Shown one piece after another: positions 15,723 to 22,821 of a stretch of DNA of 31,030 nucleotides. This stretch comes from JBBRZF01 sp038236965 (GTDB lineage Bacteria; Acidobacteriota; Terriglobia; Terriglobales; Acidobacteriaceae). The stretch covers positions 1 through 31,030 of the forward strand of contig JBBRZF010000022.1 in NCBI GenBank assembly GCA_038236965.1, in the 5' to 3' direction. Position 1 is the stretch's first letter. Every line of letters starts with the position of its first letter. The notes under the pieces are model-generated. The model did not search any database and was not told where the DNA came from. It saw nothing but the letters and a program-made list of their open reading frames with translations. Made by a program: the position numbers and the translations under genes.

Positions 15723-16034
15723 TTAGAACAAGCCGGGAGGAAGTCCCATCCCACCCAGCATTCCGCCTACGTCAGCCTGCGTCGCTTCATCTGCCTTGCG
15801 CGCAGCCTCGTTCACGGCAGCCATCACCAAGTCCTGCAGCATTTCCACATCGCCGGACTGCACGATCTCTGGCGAGATGGTCACTCTCAGAACACTCTTC
15901 TGTCCATTCATCTTGACGGTCACGCTGCCGCCGCCAGCCGAAGCTTCCACCACGGTCTGCGCCATCTTCTCCTGCAACTTGCGCTGCATCTCCTGCGCCT
16001 GCGACATCATTTCCTGCAACTGTTTCGGATTCAT
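15723..16034 (-). CDS. ebfC: Nucleoid-associated protein YbaB/EbfC
   Basis: 103 residues. Small dimeric DNA-binding protein of the YbaB/EbfC family: N-terminal helix with Q-L-Q-E-M-M-S-Q-A-Q-E-M-Q-R-K-L-Q, then G-G-G-S-V-T-V-K-M-N-G, V-T-I-S-P-E and a C-terminal helix with D-L-V-M-A-A-V-N-E-A. The tail is Gly/Met-rich (G-G-M-L-G-G-M-G-L-P-P-G-L-F), typical for the family. Start 9 bp after dnaX, with the AGGGTG ribosome site overlapping the dnaX stop, so translation is probably coupled. Confidence 0.95.
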   Translation of the reverse strand: MNPKQLQEMMSQAQEMQRKLQEKMAQTVVEASAGGGSVTVKMNGQKSVLRVTISPEIVQSGDVEMLQDLVMAAVNEAARKADEATQADVGGMLGGMGLPPGLF

Positions 16035-16043
16035 GCGTTCACC

Positions 16044-18140
16044 CTATTTGGTTTTATCGATCACGGAGCGCACTTCGGCGCCAAACTTTTCCATCATTCG
16101 CTTAACAACGGGCTCTTCCGCGGCTTTTCCTCGCGCCGCGCCTGCTCCTCCTGTCCGTGCCGGTTTGGATGCGGCCACGACCTTTGCGCCGCCCTCGATG
16201 CGAACTTTCAGGAAGCGTCCGCCTACGGTGGTCGCAGCATGGTTCAGGGCCTTCTTCTGTTCGATGCCCAGGGCCATGTCCACCAATTTCTGGGACATCG
16301 CTACGCTCACCACAACTTCGTTTCCTTCCACCTTCCATTCGCCTTCTTCCAGCGAATGCCCCAACATGCGCTGGCCGCCCGCTTCCAGCACATTGAGCAC
16401 GGCGTCGCGTATCTTGTAGGTCGATGTCTCTCCTGCTTCCGACTCCTCGCCGACGGCGGGTTCCAGACCACTGTCTGCCGGATGCGGTGGAACTTCGTCT
16501 TGCGAAGCAGCTATTTCTTCGACGGCGACAGCTTTCAGCGCAACTGCTGTGGGCGCAACTCTTATGGGCGCAATTTCAACGACAGGCTCGGCTACTTCCA
16601 CGATGACTGGAGTCGCAAGTTCGAACTTCGGCGTCTCCTTCGCGATGACCGGCATCGCGACTTCGATGATGACAGGTTCGGGCGCGATGGCTACGGCAGC
16701 GCCTCCGCGAGTCGTGCTCGAACGTACGCTTGATTCCGAAACAGGGAAGTGCGACTTCGGCGGCATCGGTTCTGCGACCGACATCTCCGACTTCGGCGTC
16801 GTCGATTTTCTCGCACGGTCCTGTTCGAAGGGCGACGGACGCGAAGGGCGTGTCTCTCCAAAGGGCGAGGCCGAATCCGCAGGGGGACGCGCGGGCGCTG
16901 CCGACGGACGCGCAGGGCTCGCGGCATTTCCCGGGCCTGCCGAAGCGCTTCGAATAGCGGGCGCGGAAGGTCTCGGAGTTGGTGTCGCATTCGACATCCC
17001 GCTCGCGGCTTCGCTCAACAACTGTTCCAGAGGCAACAGGCGTTGCGCATGCACCATCTTCAGCAGCCCAAGTTCCAGGTGGAATCGTTGCTCCTGCTTG
17101 TAGCTTACGTCGCCGTGCGTGCGCAGCATGATCTGCAGGAATCGCGTAAGGTCTTCTTCCGTGAAGAGATCCGCGATGCGCACTACGCGAGCGCGTTCGT
17201 CAGAAGATATCTGCAGAAGCGAAGAATCTCCGCCAGCGACTTTTGCCATGATGGCGTTGCGCAGGAATCGCACCAGTTGCCGCGCGAAGTGGACCGGGCT
17301 GTGGCCTTCCACCAGCAATTTGTCCACGCTGCGAATCACGGCTTCGCTGGAATTATGGTGTACCGCTAGCAACACGTTCTCCAGCACATCGCTGGAAACC
17401 GTGCCGATCAAACCGCGCACGACGTCGGCGGTCAGCGTGGTTCCACAGCAGGAGATGGCCTGGTCCATGATGCTGAGCGCGTCGCGCATGGAGCCGTCGC
17501 CTGCCTCGGCCAGCATGGCCAACGCGTCATCATCGACCGTCAGACCTTCCTTCACCGTCAGCGAGCGCAAATGTTCGGCGATCTCATCGAACTTCACCGC
17601 ATGGAAGCTGAAGTGCTGGCAACGCGAACGAATCGTCTGCGGAATGTCTTCCGGCTGCGTTGTGGCCATCATGAAGACGACCCACGGTGGCGGCTCTTCC
17701 AGGGTCTTCAGCAGAGCGTTGAAGGCGGCGTCCGTGACCTGGTGCGCTTCGTCGAGAATGAAGATGCGATAGCGGTCGCGGGCCGGTTCGGCCGTGGCCG
17801 TGGCAATCAGCCCGCGCACTTCTTCGATACCACGGTTGGTGGCGGCATCGATCTCGATGACATCCATTGCGCCTACGGAACCGTCGCGTATCTCGCGGCA
17901 GGAATCGCAAACGCCACACGGCTCCGCAACCGGACGGTCCGAAGACTTGCAGTTCAGTGCCATGGCGAGGATGCGCGCGATGGTAGTTTTGCCGATGCCG
18001 CGATGTCCGCTGAAAATGTAGCCATGCGCGATGCGCTGCTGTTCCAGCGCATTCTTCAGGGTACGCGTAACGTGTTCCTGACCGATCACATCAGAGAAGA
18101 GTTGCGGACGATATTTACGTGCCAGGACCGTATAGCTCAT
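16044..18140 (-). CDS. dnaX: DNA polymerase III subunits gamma/tau
   Basis: 698 residues. Clamp-loader ATPase of the replicative polymerase. N-terminal AAA+ part: Walker A G-H-R-G-I-G-K-T at 45-52, zinc-binding Cys64, 75, 78 and 81, Walker B with D-E-A-H at 130-133, and the S-R-C arginine-finger motif in T-I-R-S-R-C-Q-H-F. Domain III follows to about 370. Then comes a long Pro/Ala/Ser/Val-rich linker (about 375-570) with repeated P-V-I-x-E-V-A-type stretches, and a short C-terminal domain. A slippery A-run for making gamma was not found. No Shine-Dalgarno; TATAAT lies 11 bp before the ATG, so the message is nearly leaderless. First gene of the dnaX-ebfC-recR operon. Confidence 0.96.
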   Translation of the reverse strand: MSYTVLARKYRPQLFSDVIGQEHVTRTLKNALEQQRIAHGYIFSGHRGIGKTTIARILAMALNCKSSDRPVAEPCGVCDSCREIRDGSVGAMDVIEIDAATNRGIEEVRGLIATATAEPARDRYRIFILDEAHQVTDAAFNALLKTLEEPPPWVVFMMATTQPEDIPQTIRSRCQHFSFHAVKFDEIAEHLRSLTVKEGLTVDDDALAMLAEAGDGSMRDALSIMDQAISCCGTTLTADVVRGLIGTVSSDVLENVLLAVHHNSSEAVIRSVDKLLVEGHSPVHFARQLVRFLRNAIMAKVAGGDSSLLQISSDERARVVRIADLFTEEDLTRFLQIMLRTHGDVSYKQEQRFHLELGLLKMVHAQRLLPLEQLLSEAASGMSNATPTPRPSAPAIRSASAGPGNAASPARPSAAPARPPADSASPFGETRPSRPSPFEQDRARKSTTPKSEMSVAEPMPPKSHFPVSESSVRSSTTRGGAAVAIAPEPVIIEVAMPVIAKETPKFELATPVIVEVAEPVVEIAPIRVAPTAVALKAVAVEEIAASQDEVPPHPADSGLEPAVGEESEAGETSTYKIRDAVLNVLEAGGQRMLGHSLEEGEWKVEGNEVVVSVAMSQKLVDMALGIEQKKALNHAATTVGGRFLKVRIEGGAKVVAASKPARTGGAGAARGKAAEEPVVKRMMEKFGAEVRSVIDKTK

Positions 18141-18151
18141 GGGAATTATTG

Positions 18152-18157
18152 ATTATA
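18152..18157 (-). promoter_or_regulatory. -10 box of the dnaX operon
   Basis: A perfect TATAAT on the minus strand, 11 bases before the dnaX ATG; transcription would begin about 4-5 bases before the start codon. At the -35 position there is no TTGACA-like hexamer; instead the block AGCCGGAACCT of the repeated motif at 18162-18191 sits there. Confidence 0.65.
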
Positions 18158-18161
18158 AATC

Positions 18162-18191
18162 GAGGGAAGCTTTCAGGTTCCGGCTTCTTCA
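18162..18191. repeat. Short repeated motif, copy 1
   Basis: GAGGGAAGC, four variable bases, AGGTTCCGGCT, two variable bases, TTCA (plus strand). The same pattern with the same spacings occurs at 29033-29062. Both copies lie in divergent intergenic regions. On the minus strand it covers the spacer and -35 zone of the dnaX promoter. Confidence 0.6.
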
Positions 18192-18327
18192 CGGGAAAGA
18201 ATATCAGGCGCCCTGACCCTTTGCCCTGAAGCATGGAAACACCCGCCAAAGCCGCCGACTTGCAACTCGCGCGCGGTCACGATAGGCTTGGCGCGACTGC
18301 AGACATGGTCTTAGTGGGAGGCAATAT

Positions 18328-18684
18328 ATGAATCTTAAGCTCAGTACCCGCCAGTCGGACGGCATTGCAATCGTGGATTGCAACGGCCGCATCGTCTTCG
18401 GCGAAGAAGCGGCAGCGTTGCGCGAAATGGTCAAGGAAATGATTCCCGCCAACCCGCGCGTCGTGCTCAACCTCAAAGATGTGAGTTACATCGACAGCGG
18501 CGGCCTCGGCATGCTGGTCGGTCTATATACCTCAGCTCACAGCGCCAAGGGCGATGTGAAACTCGCACACCTTACGCAACGCGTGGGACAACTGCTCCAG
18601 GTAACCAAGCTGCTGACCGTCTTCGAAGTGCATGAGACCGTGGAAGAAGCGGTCAAGTCTTTCAGCAAGTCTGCCGGCGCGTAG
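18328..18684 (+). CDS. STAS-domain anti-sigma factor antagonist
   Basis: 118 residues, a single STAS domain as in SpoIIAA/RsbV. Conserved phosphorylatable Ser57 in Y-I-D-S-G-G-L-G-M-L is present, preceded by V-V-L-N-L-K-D-V. Such proteins bind an anti-sigma kinase when unphosphorylated and free the sigma factor, or act in other partner-switching circuits. No kinase or phosphatase partner lies in the window; the ECF cassette near 22 kb is 3.5 kb away and of another type, so a link is not implied. ATG at 18328 with GGGAGG at 18316-18321. Followed by a terminator 28 bp after the stop. Confidence 0.92.
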   Translation: MNLKLSTRQSDGIAIVDCNGRIVFGEEAAALREMVKEMIPANPRVVLNLKDVSYIDSGGLGMLVGLYTSAHSAKGDVKLAHLTQRVGQLLQVTKLLTVFEVHETVEEAVKSFSKSAGA

Positions 18685-18711
18685 TCATTCGATAAGTAAT
18701 CCTTAGCGAAG

Positions 18712-18735
18712 AGCGAGCCTCAGGCTCGCTTTTTC
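18712..18735. terminator. Terminator after STAS gene, overlapping the SET gene end
   Basis: Stem AGCGAGCC (18712-18719) with GGCTCGCT (18723-18730), a 3-base loop and a T-run at 18730-18734. The three loop bases are exactly the stop codon of the convergent SET gene, whose last codons form the right arm. Confidence 0.88.
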
Positions 18736-19190
18736 GTGCTTTTCTTTGCCGCTTCTTGAGCAGCCACGCGTTTCTGACGCCTGATCTCTGCCGGAGAATA
18801 CATGGTGCCGCGGCAGTTCACTGTGCCGCAGGTACAGCGCGCTTCGCCCTCGCCGTCATAGAGGAAATAGTCATAGGTAAGTTCCTCGCCGAGTTCGATG
18901 CGGCGCATGCTGCATATCCAGACACGGCCGTCGTCATCCTCTTCCGTCTCGCAATTGGGCGTGCAGGAGTGGTTCACGTACATCGCCATTCCGTAGCCAT
19001 CGATGACCGTGCCCGCCGCACCCGCACCGAACAGATACGTGTAGGGACGCCCTTCGTAAAGCTTGTCCGCCTCTTCGTGGGGCATGCGGTCGCCCGTGTA
19101 TTCCAATACCCGTTTTTTGGGCGAGATAGGTTCCAACGCGAAACAGCCGGCAGCGTGGATAGCGGAGGAACGGATGATGACTTTAGGCAT
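18720..19190 (-). CDS. SET-domain protein lysine methyltransferase-like
   Basis: 156 residues from ATG at 19190; an in-frame ATG at 19214 is the alternative and would overlap the upstream frame. It holds a compact SET domain: H-A-A-G-C-F-A near residues 12-18 (cofactor loop), N-H-S-C-T-P-N-C at 73-80 and G-E-E-L-T-Y-D-Y at 101-108, which together make the SAM/Tyr pseudoknot, then post-SET Cys119, 121 and 126 that with Cys80 probably bind zinc. The last 20 residues are Lys/Ala-rich. SET enzymes methylate lysines with SAM. Bacterial targets are mostly unknown; a basic chromatin-like protein is one possibility. It lies 11 bp after the small unknown gene. Confidence 0.85.
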   Translation of the reverse strand: MPKVIIRSSAIHAAGCFALEPISPKKRVLEYTGDRMPHEEADKLYEGRPYTYLFGAGAAGTVIDGYGMAMYVNHSCTPNCETEEDDDGRVWICSMRRIELGEELTYDYFLYDGEGEARCTCGTVNCRGTMYSPAEIRRQKRVAAQEAAKKSTKKRA

Positions 19191-19201
19191 GTGAGGAGAA
19201 T

Positions 19202-19456
19202 TCAACCTTGGCATTTGTGGAATTCGATGTGGCTTTCGCGTGCGGAGGCTTTCAGCAGTTTCCTTGTCAGGAAAGTCTCCATGTCGCCGGCACCGCACAG
19301 GAACTCGCGACGATCCAGCACGCGCGCTCCTTTGCGCTTGGCTCGATGCGCGGCAATCTTGCCCTTAATTCGAATGGCTACCGCCCTCGGATCTTCCAGC
19401 TCCACACACTGCATGCGCCGAAGTCTATCAAATGCCTTCGCCAGAGACGAGAGCAT
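19202..19456 (-). CDS. Small basic protein between SRAP and SET genes, unknown
   Basis: 84 residues from the ATG at 19456, with GGAG 3 bases upstream and a 29-bp overlap with the end of the SRAP gene. An in-frame ATG at 19414 would avoid the overlap. Sequence looks real: L-E-D-P-R-A-V-A-I-R-I-K-G-K-I-A-A-H-R-A-K-R-K, then R-R-E-F-L-C-G-A-G-D-M-E-T-F-L-T-R-K-L-L and E-F-H-K-C. Basic and helical, no signal or membrane segment, two Cys. I recognise no family. The very tight spacing on both sides makes a SRAP-unknown-SET operon likely. Confidence 0.6.
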   Translation of the reverse strand: MLSSLAKAFDRLRRMQCVELEDPRAVAIRIKGKIAAHRAKRKGARVLDRREFLCGAGDMETFLTRKLLKASARESHIEFHKCQG

Positions 19457-20159
19457 AAGCTCCGGCAGCCAGCGATTCCAACGCGCACTCCGGCAGGTCG
19501 TTCTTGACCTGGTTCACTAAGGTGCTAACCGGGTAGCGGCGCATCCGCTTGGCGTCAAACGGCTTCAGCAACTCGCTCAACGCGTCCGTCTTGTTGAATC
19601 CCGGATCGAGCCACAGTTCGAAATCGTCGGGGCGCAGTATCACCGGCATACGGTCGTGCATATCGGCCAGCAACGCGTTCGGCGCAGTCGTCAGGATGCT
19701 GCAGCTCTCCACCGTCTTACCCTCGGCAGACTTCCAGTGGTCCCATACCCCTGCGAATGCAAACAGCCCGTCATCGATCATTCCGAAGTGAAAAGGCTGT
19801 TTCGATGACTTGTCCTTGCGCCATTCGTAAAACCCGTTGGCCGGGATGAGGCAGCGGCGCGACTTGAAGCTGTTGCGATACGCTGGTTTTTCCGTGATGG
19901 TCTCCGAGCGCGCATTGATCATCTTGAAGCCGATAGAGGGGTCTTTCGCCCAGAAGGGAATCAGTCCCCAGCGCGCAAGCGTCAGCGTCCGCCGAGGCTG
20001 CTCCGCGTGCTGGCGAAGCAAGGGAATCGACTGCGAAGGAGCGATGTTGTAGCGCGCCGTCCAGGCAGCTTCATCGACAAAGTTGCCGTCGACGATGGAT
20101 ACGTCAAAGTGTTCGCGAACTTCTTTATCGGCGCGAGAAAGGCGATAACGTCCACACAT
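19428..20159 (-). CDS. SRAP-family abasic-site protein (YedK/HMCES-like)
   Basis: 243 residues. SOS-response-associated peptidase fold; these proteins form a covalent thiazolidine link with abasic sites in single-stranded DNA and protect them. Catalytic Cys2 (M-C-G-R-Y) is exposed after Met removal; I-N-A-R-S-E-T with Asn82, Glu112 in G-F-Y-E-W and His168 in M-H-D-R-M-P complete the active site. R-Y-N-I-A-P-S at 36-42 is also typical. Length is usual. No Shine-Dalgarno; GATAAT sits 9 bases before the ATG (plus 20169-20174), so a leaderless message is possible. No LexA box was recognised. Confidence 0.94.
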   Translation of the reverse strand: MCGRYRLSRADKEVREHFDVSIVDGNFVDEAAWTARYNIAPSQSIPLLRQHAEQPRRTLTLARWGLIPFWAKDPSIGFKMINARSETITEKPAYRNSFKSRRCLIPANGFYEWRKDKSSKQPFHFGMIDDGLFAFAGVWDHWKSAEGKTVESCSILTTAPNALLADMHDRMPVILRPDDFELWLDPGFNKTDALSELLKPFDAKRMRRYPVSTLVNQVKNDLPECALESLAAGAYALVSGEGI

Positions 20160-20227
20160 TGTGCGAACATTATCGCCTAAAACATAACTCAGGATTCAGC
20201 AGAGCTCAATTATTTAACGGGACGTGA

Positions 20228-20923
20228 CTATTTCATCGCGCCGGACGTCACCAGCGATTGCAGTATCCTGACGCCGTCGGTCATGCCCAGCGCCGCTTCG
20301 CTGGCGCGCTCTGGATGTGGCATCATCCCCAGCACATTGCGGCCTTCGTTACAGATGCCGGCGATGTTGTCGAGCGAGCCATTGGGATTCGCCTCCGCAG
20401 TTGTATCGCCTTCCGGCGTGCAGTAGCGGAACAATATGCGGTCCTGCCGTTGCAGCGTTTTCAGCACGTCCTCATCGGAGAAGTAATTGCCTTCCATGTG
20501 TCCGATGGGGACTTGCAGCACTTCGCCCTTTTTGCAGCCATGCGTAAAAGGAGTCTGCTCGCTCTCCACGCGGATGTTCACCGGCTTGCAGATGTATTTC
20601 AATCCTGCGTTGCGCATCAGTGCGCCGGGCAGGAGGCCACTTTCGCAGAGGATCTGGAAGCCGTTGCAGATGCCCATCACCAGGCCTCCGCCATCGGCAA
20701 ACTTGCGCACGCTTCCCATGACGGGCGAGAACTTGGCAAGGGCGCCTGTGCGCAGATAGTCTCCATAAGCGAATCCGCCGGGCACGATCACCACATCGCA
20801 ATTCTGCAGATCCGCCGAGTCATGCCATAGGAAGGTCGCCGGTTGTCCGAAGACCTCCTTGAACGCCCAGTACGCGTCGTGGTCGCAATTGGAGCCGGGG
20901 AAGATGATGACGCCAAATTTCAT
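20228..20923 (-). CDS. purQ: Phosphoribosylformylglycinamidine synthase subunit I
   Basis: 231 residues, the small-type PurQ that works with PurL and PurS. Glutaminase giving ammonia for the fourth step of purine synthesis (FGAR to FGAM). M-K-F-G-V-I-I-F-P-G-S-N-C-D opens the protein. V-P-G-G-F-A-Y-G-D-Y-L-R-x-G-A near 47-61, nucleophile Cys86 in G-I-C-N-G-F-Q, and His203 with Glu205 in P-H-P-E-R form the class-I glutaminase triad. ATG at 20923 follows AGGA by 7-8 bases. purL and purS are not in the window. It lies downstream of the Spy-like gene but a terminator separates them. Confidence 0.96.
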   Translation of the reverse strand: MKFGVIIFPGSNCDHDAYWAFKEVFGQPATFLWHDSADLQNCDVVIVPGGFAYGDYLRTGALAKFSPVMGSVRKFADGGGLVMGICNGFQILCESGLLPGALMRNAGLKYICKPVNIRVESEQTPFTHGCKKGEVLQVPIGHMEGNYFSDEDVLKTLQRQDRILFRYCTPEGDTTAEANPNGSLDNIAGICNEGRNVLGMMPHPERASEAALGMTDGVRILQSLVTSGAMK

Positions 20924-21004
20924 GCGCTTATCCTGATGGGAAGATGCTTAAAGTTTAGCACGTGAATTCAGCCCTGCCGATTTACAGTCCGTTCGCCTGT
21001 CGCA

Positions 21005-21030
21005 CTAAAAAACCCGCCGTCTCCGGCGGG
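21005..21030 (-). terminator. Terminator of the sigma/Spy-like operon
   Basis: On the minus strand a 7-bp stem CCCGCCG (21030-21024 with 21019-21013) around GAGA is followed by TTTTTTAG. It lies 24 bp after the Spy-like gene stop and insulates purQ. Confidence 0.9.
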
Positions 21031-21053
21031 CTTTCGGTGAAGTTTGGGCACAA

Positions 21054-21683
21054 CTAACGCGGCTGTTCTGTGGTTGGGCGCCCTTTGCCGTCGGTGTTGT
21101 TCGGACCGTCCGGCGGTGCAGGCGCTTTCGGCGGTCGTCCTGGTGCGCTCGGGTGTGGCGTCGGTCCCATGCCTTCCTCTGGACCGCCGCGCATTCTCAT
21201 GCGCCCCTGCCCGCCTTCCAGTTTCTTCCACTGCTCGCGGGTAAGGTCCTTGCGCATTGCAATGGACATCATTGCCGAAACTTTTTCCAGTTGTCCACGC
21301 GCGGCGACGACTTTATCCAATTGCGCGCTTACCTGATTTTCATCGAGGCGGTCGGCCTCTACCATCGGCTGCAACCGTGCTTCTTCCTTGTCCAAGGTCG
21401 CCCGAAGGTCGATCAACCGGATGCGGTAATCGGTGAATGTCTGTTCCAATTTTGCTTTTTGCGCGTCCGTCAGATTCAGCTCCTGTGCGAGTTGCGAATC
21501 CTTCCACCATGCCATGGGAATGCGCGGCAGGCCCGGCGGATGGGGTGGCGGAGGTGGCGCTCCGACATCGAACGGTTCTCTCGGCGCCCGAGGCTGAGCG
21601 GCCCGCGGCGCTCTATCCTGGGCAAAGGCTGAGACGGCTATCGTAGCCAGCAGCATCGAAGCCATCCAAAATTTCCTTGTCAT
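21054..21683 (-). CDS. Periplasmic Spy/CpxP-like protein
   Basis: 209 residues. Signal peptide about 1-22 (A-F-A-Q cleavage). Mature N-terminus is Pro/Arg-rich (P-P-P-P-P-H-P-P). Residues about 63-160 are long amphipathic helices with L-N-L-T-D-A-Q-K-A-K-L-E-Q at the start and L-T-R-E-Q-W-K-K-L-E at the end, the two LTxxQ motifs of Spy/CpxP proteins. The C-terminal 45 residues are Gly/Met/Pro-rich and disordered-looking. Relatives are periplasmic chaperones or metal sensors (CnrX). Its start overlaps the membrane-protein gene by 4 bp (ATGA), so the three-gene cassette is one translation-coupled unit and this protein is the likely periplasmic sensor or effector. Confidence 0.85.
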   Translation of the reverse strand: MTRKFWMASMLLATIAVSAFAQDRAPRAAQPRAPREPFDVGAPPPPPHPPGLPRIPMAWWKDSQLAQELNLTDAQKAKLEQTFTDYRIRLIDLRATLDKEEARLQPMVEADRLDENQVSAQLDKVVAARGQLEKVSAMMSIAMRKDLTREQWKKLEGGQGRMRMRGGPEEGMGPTPHPSAPGRPPKAPAPPDGPNNTDGKGRPTTEQPR

Positions 21684-22117
21684 CTCGACTCTCCTTTTAC
21701 TTTCACACTCGATTTCAATCCGCGATCCACTTCAATTGCCAGCAGGGTCGCCGGGGCCAGCGCATCGGGCACAGTGTCCGAGGTCGCCTCCACGACGTAG
21801 CGCATTAGCTCGTCGTCGTCCGTATTGGCTTGCACATTCGGTACTGTCGTCGGCGTCGCCACGTTCGGAACGACCGGGCCCATCATCAGCAACGACGCTC
21901 CTATGGCGAATAGAGCCAACGTCGAACCCAGAGCCCACTGCAACGAACGTGCCTGACGAGGTAGAGCCGCGCGCTCGCGGATGGACGCTCTCTGCGCTGT
22001 CCAGAACCATTCCGGACGCCCGGCCTTCTGCGCTGCGTCTGCGCGGAACGCCTGTAGATGCTCGCGCAAACCCTCGTCCTGTCCGCCATCGAATTTGGAA
22101 TCGAATTCGCTACCCAC
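21680..22117 (-). CDS. Single-span membrane protein, likely anti-sigma factor
   Basis: 145 residues from a GTG at 22117, which has AGGAG 7 bases upstream and overlaps the sigma gene stop by 8 bp. Residues 1-60 are charged and would be cytoplasmic; 61-80 are one hydrophobic span (W-A-L-G-S-T-L-A-L-F-A-I-G-A-S-L-L-M-M-G); the rest is a short periplasmic domain with D-D-D-E-L-M-R-Y-V-V-E. The layout and its position right after an ECF sigma gene are those of an anti-sigma factor. No ZAS zinc motif is present and I cannot match a family, so the role rests on context. Confidence 0.75.
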   Translation of the reverse strand: MGSEFDSKFDGGQDEGLREHLQAFRADAAQKAGRPEWFWTAQRASIRERAALPRQARSLQWALGSTLALFAIGASLLMMGPVVPNVATPTTVPNVQANTDDDELMRYVVEATSDTVPDALAPATLLAIEVDRGLKSSVKVKGESR

Positions 22118-22715
22118 GTTCGTTCTCCTGTATCTGCTGTCTTACGGAATTCAATGCGCGAGAAAGGTGCGCCTTCACTGTTCCCACCTGCAACTTCAAT
22201 GCCTGCGCTATCTGCTCCAGCGGCATTTCGTCGGCAAAGCGCAGGACAAAGACTTCGCGCTGTTGCGGAGAGAGTTTCTCCACGGCGACCCAAACGGCCT
22301 CCGCGCGTTCCCGCATCAGGAGTACGTGCTCTGCCGATGGTTGCGGGTCCACGGCCCGTGCCATCCGGTCCAGTCCTTCGCCTTCATCCGCAGGAGAATG
22401 AAACAATCGTCGCCAAAAGCCCTGCCGCTTGCTGCGCTGGTAGTCGCGAGCCAGGTTCACGGCGATTCGAACCAGCCAGGTTGAGACTTGGGCTTCGCCG
22501 CGAAAACTCTCTCTTGCCTCAAAGGCTCTCACGAAGCAATCCTGCGTGAGACTTGCCGCCGCGTCGCGATCGCGCAACAAGGCCAGCAATACCCGGTAGA
22601 TGCGCTGTTGGTTCTCGCGCACCACTCCGTCGAACTCCGCCTCTGTGATGCCCCGCGTCATTCGCGTTGCCAAGGCCGCTCCGGCGATCGCATTCGCTGT
22701 CGTCTCTCCCGTCAC
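22110..22715 (-). CDS. ECF-type RNA polymerase sigma factor
   Basis: 201 residues from a GTG at 22715; an ATG at 22661 is an alternative that still keeps the whole conserved part. Sigma region 2 covers about 28-95 (A-S-L-T-Q-D-C-F-V-R-A-F near 54-65, S-T-W-L-V-R-I-A-V-N-L-A-R-D near 78-91), and region 4 about 145-195 (L-S-P-Q-Q-R-E-V-F-V-L-R-F then I-A-Q-A-L-K-L-Q-V-G-T-V-K-A-H-L-S-R-A helix-turn-helix). Region 3 is absent, as in ECF sigmas. A sigma70-type promoter lies just upstream. It heads the cassette with the membrane and Spy-like proteins. Confidence 0.93.
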   Translation of the reverse strand: MTGETTANAIAGAALATRMTRGITEAEFDGVVRENQQRIYRVLLALLRDRDAAASLTQDCFVRAFEARESFRGEAQVSTWLVRIAVNLARDYQRSKRQGFWRRLFHSPADEGEGLDRMARAVDPQPSAEHVLLMRERAEAVWVAVEKLSPQQREVFVLRFADEMPLEQIAQALKLQVGTVKAHLSRALNSVRQQIQENERG

Positions 22716-22731
22716 ACTGCTATGGACGAGT

Positions 22732-22760
22732 TTTATAGTCCGCGGTTTACATCCTGACTA
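22732..22760 (-). promoter_or_regulatory. Sigma70-type promoter of the ECF cassette
   Basis: On the minus strand TAGTCA (22760-22755) and TATAAA (22737-22732) are separated by exactly 17 bp, with 4/6 and 5/6 consensus matches. Predicted start near 22725 leaves a leader of about 10 bases before GTG 22715. Confidence 0.55.
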
Positions 22761-22821
22761 CATTTTTGTGTTAGGAAAGATGCAGGGCCTCCCGCTGCAC
22801 TGCCCTTGTGAGACGGCGACT

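Noticed and set aside
15677..15754. N-terminal extension of recR
   Set aside because: It would overlap ebfC and make the protein longer than the family; the TTG at 15676 has a good Shine-Dalgarno.
15378..16733. 451-residue open frame on the plus strand
   Set aside because: Lies antisense to recR, ebfC and dnaX, all strongly recognisable; the product is a His/Leu/Arg/Phe-rich shadow with no domain.
18233..18331. 32-codon frame overlapping the STAS start (ATGA)
   Set aside because: No ribosome site before its ATG and no protein-like pattern; the overlap alone is weak evidence for a leader peptide.
18756..19520. 254-residue plus-strand frame
   Set aside because: Antisense to the SET gene, the small unknown and the end of SRAP; no recognisable motif.
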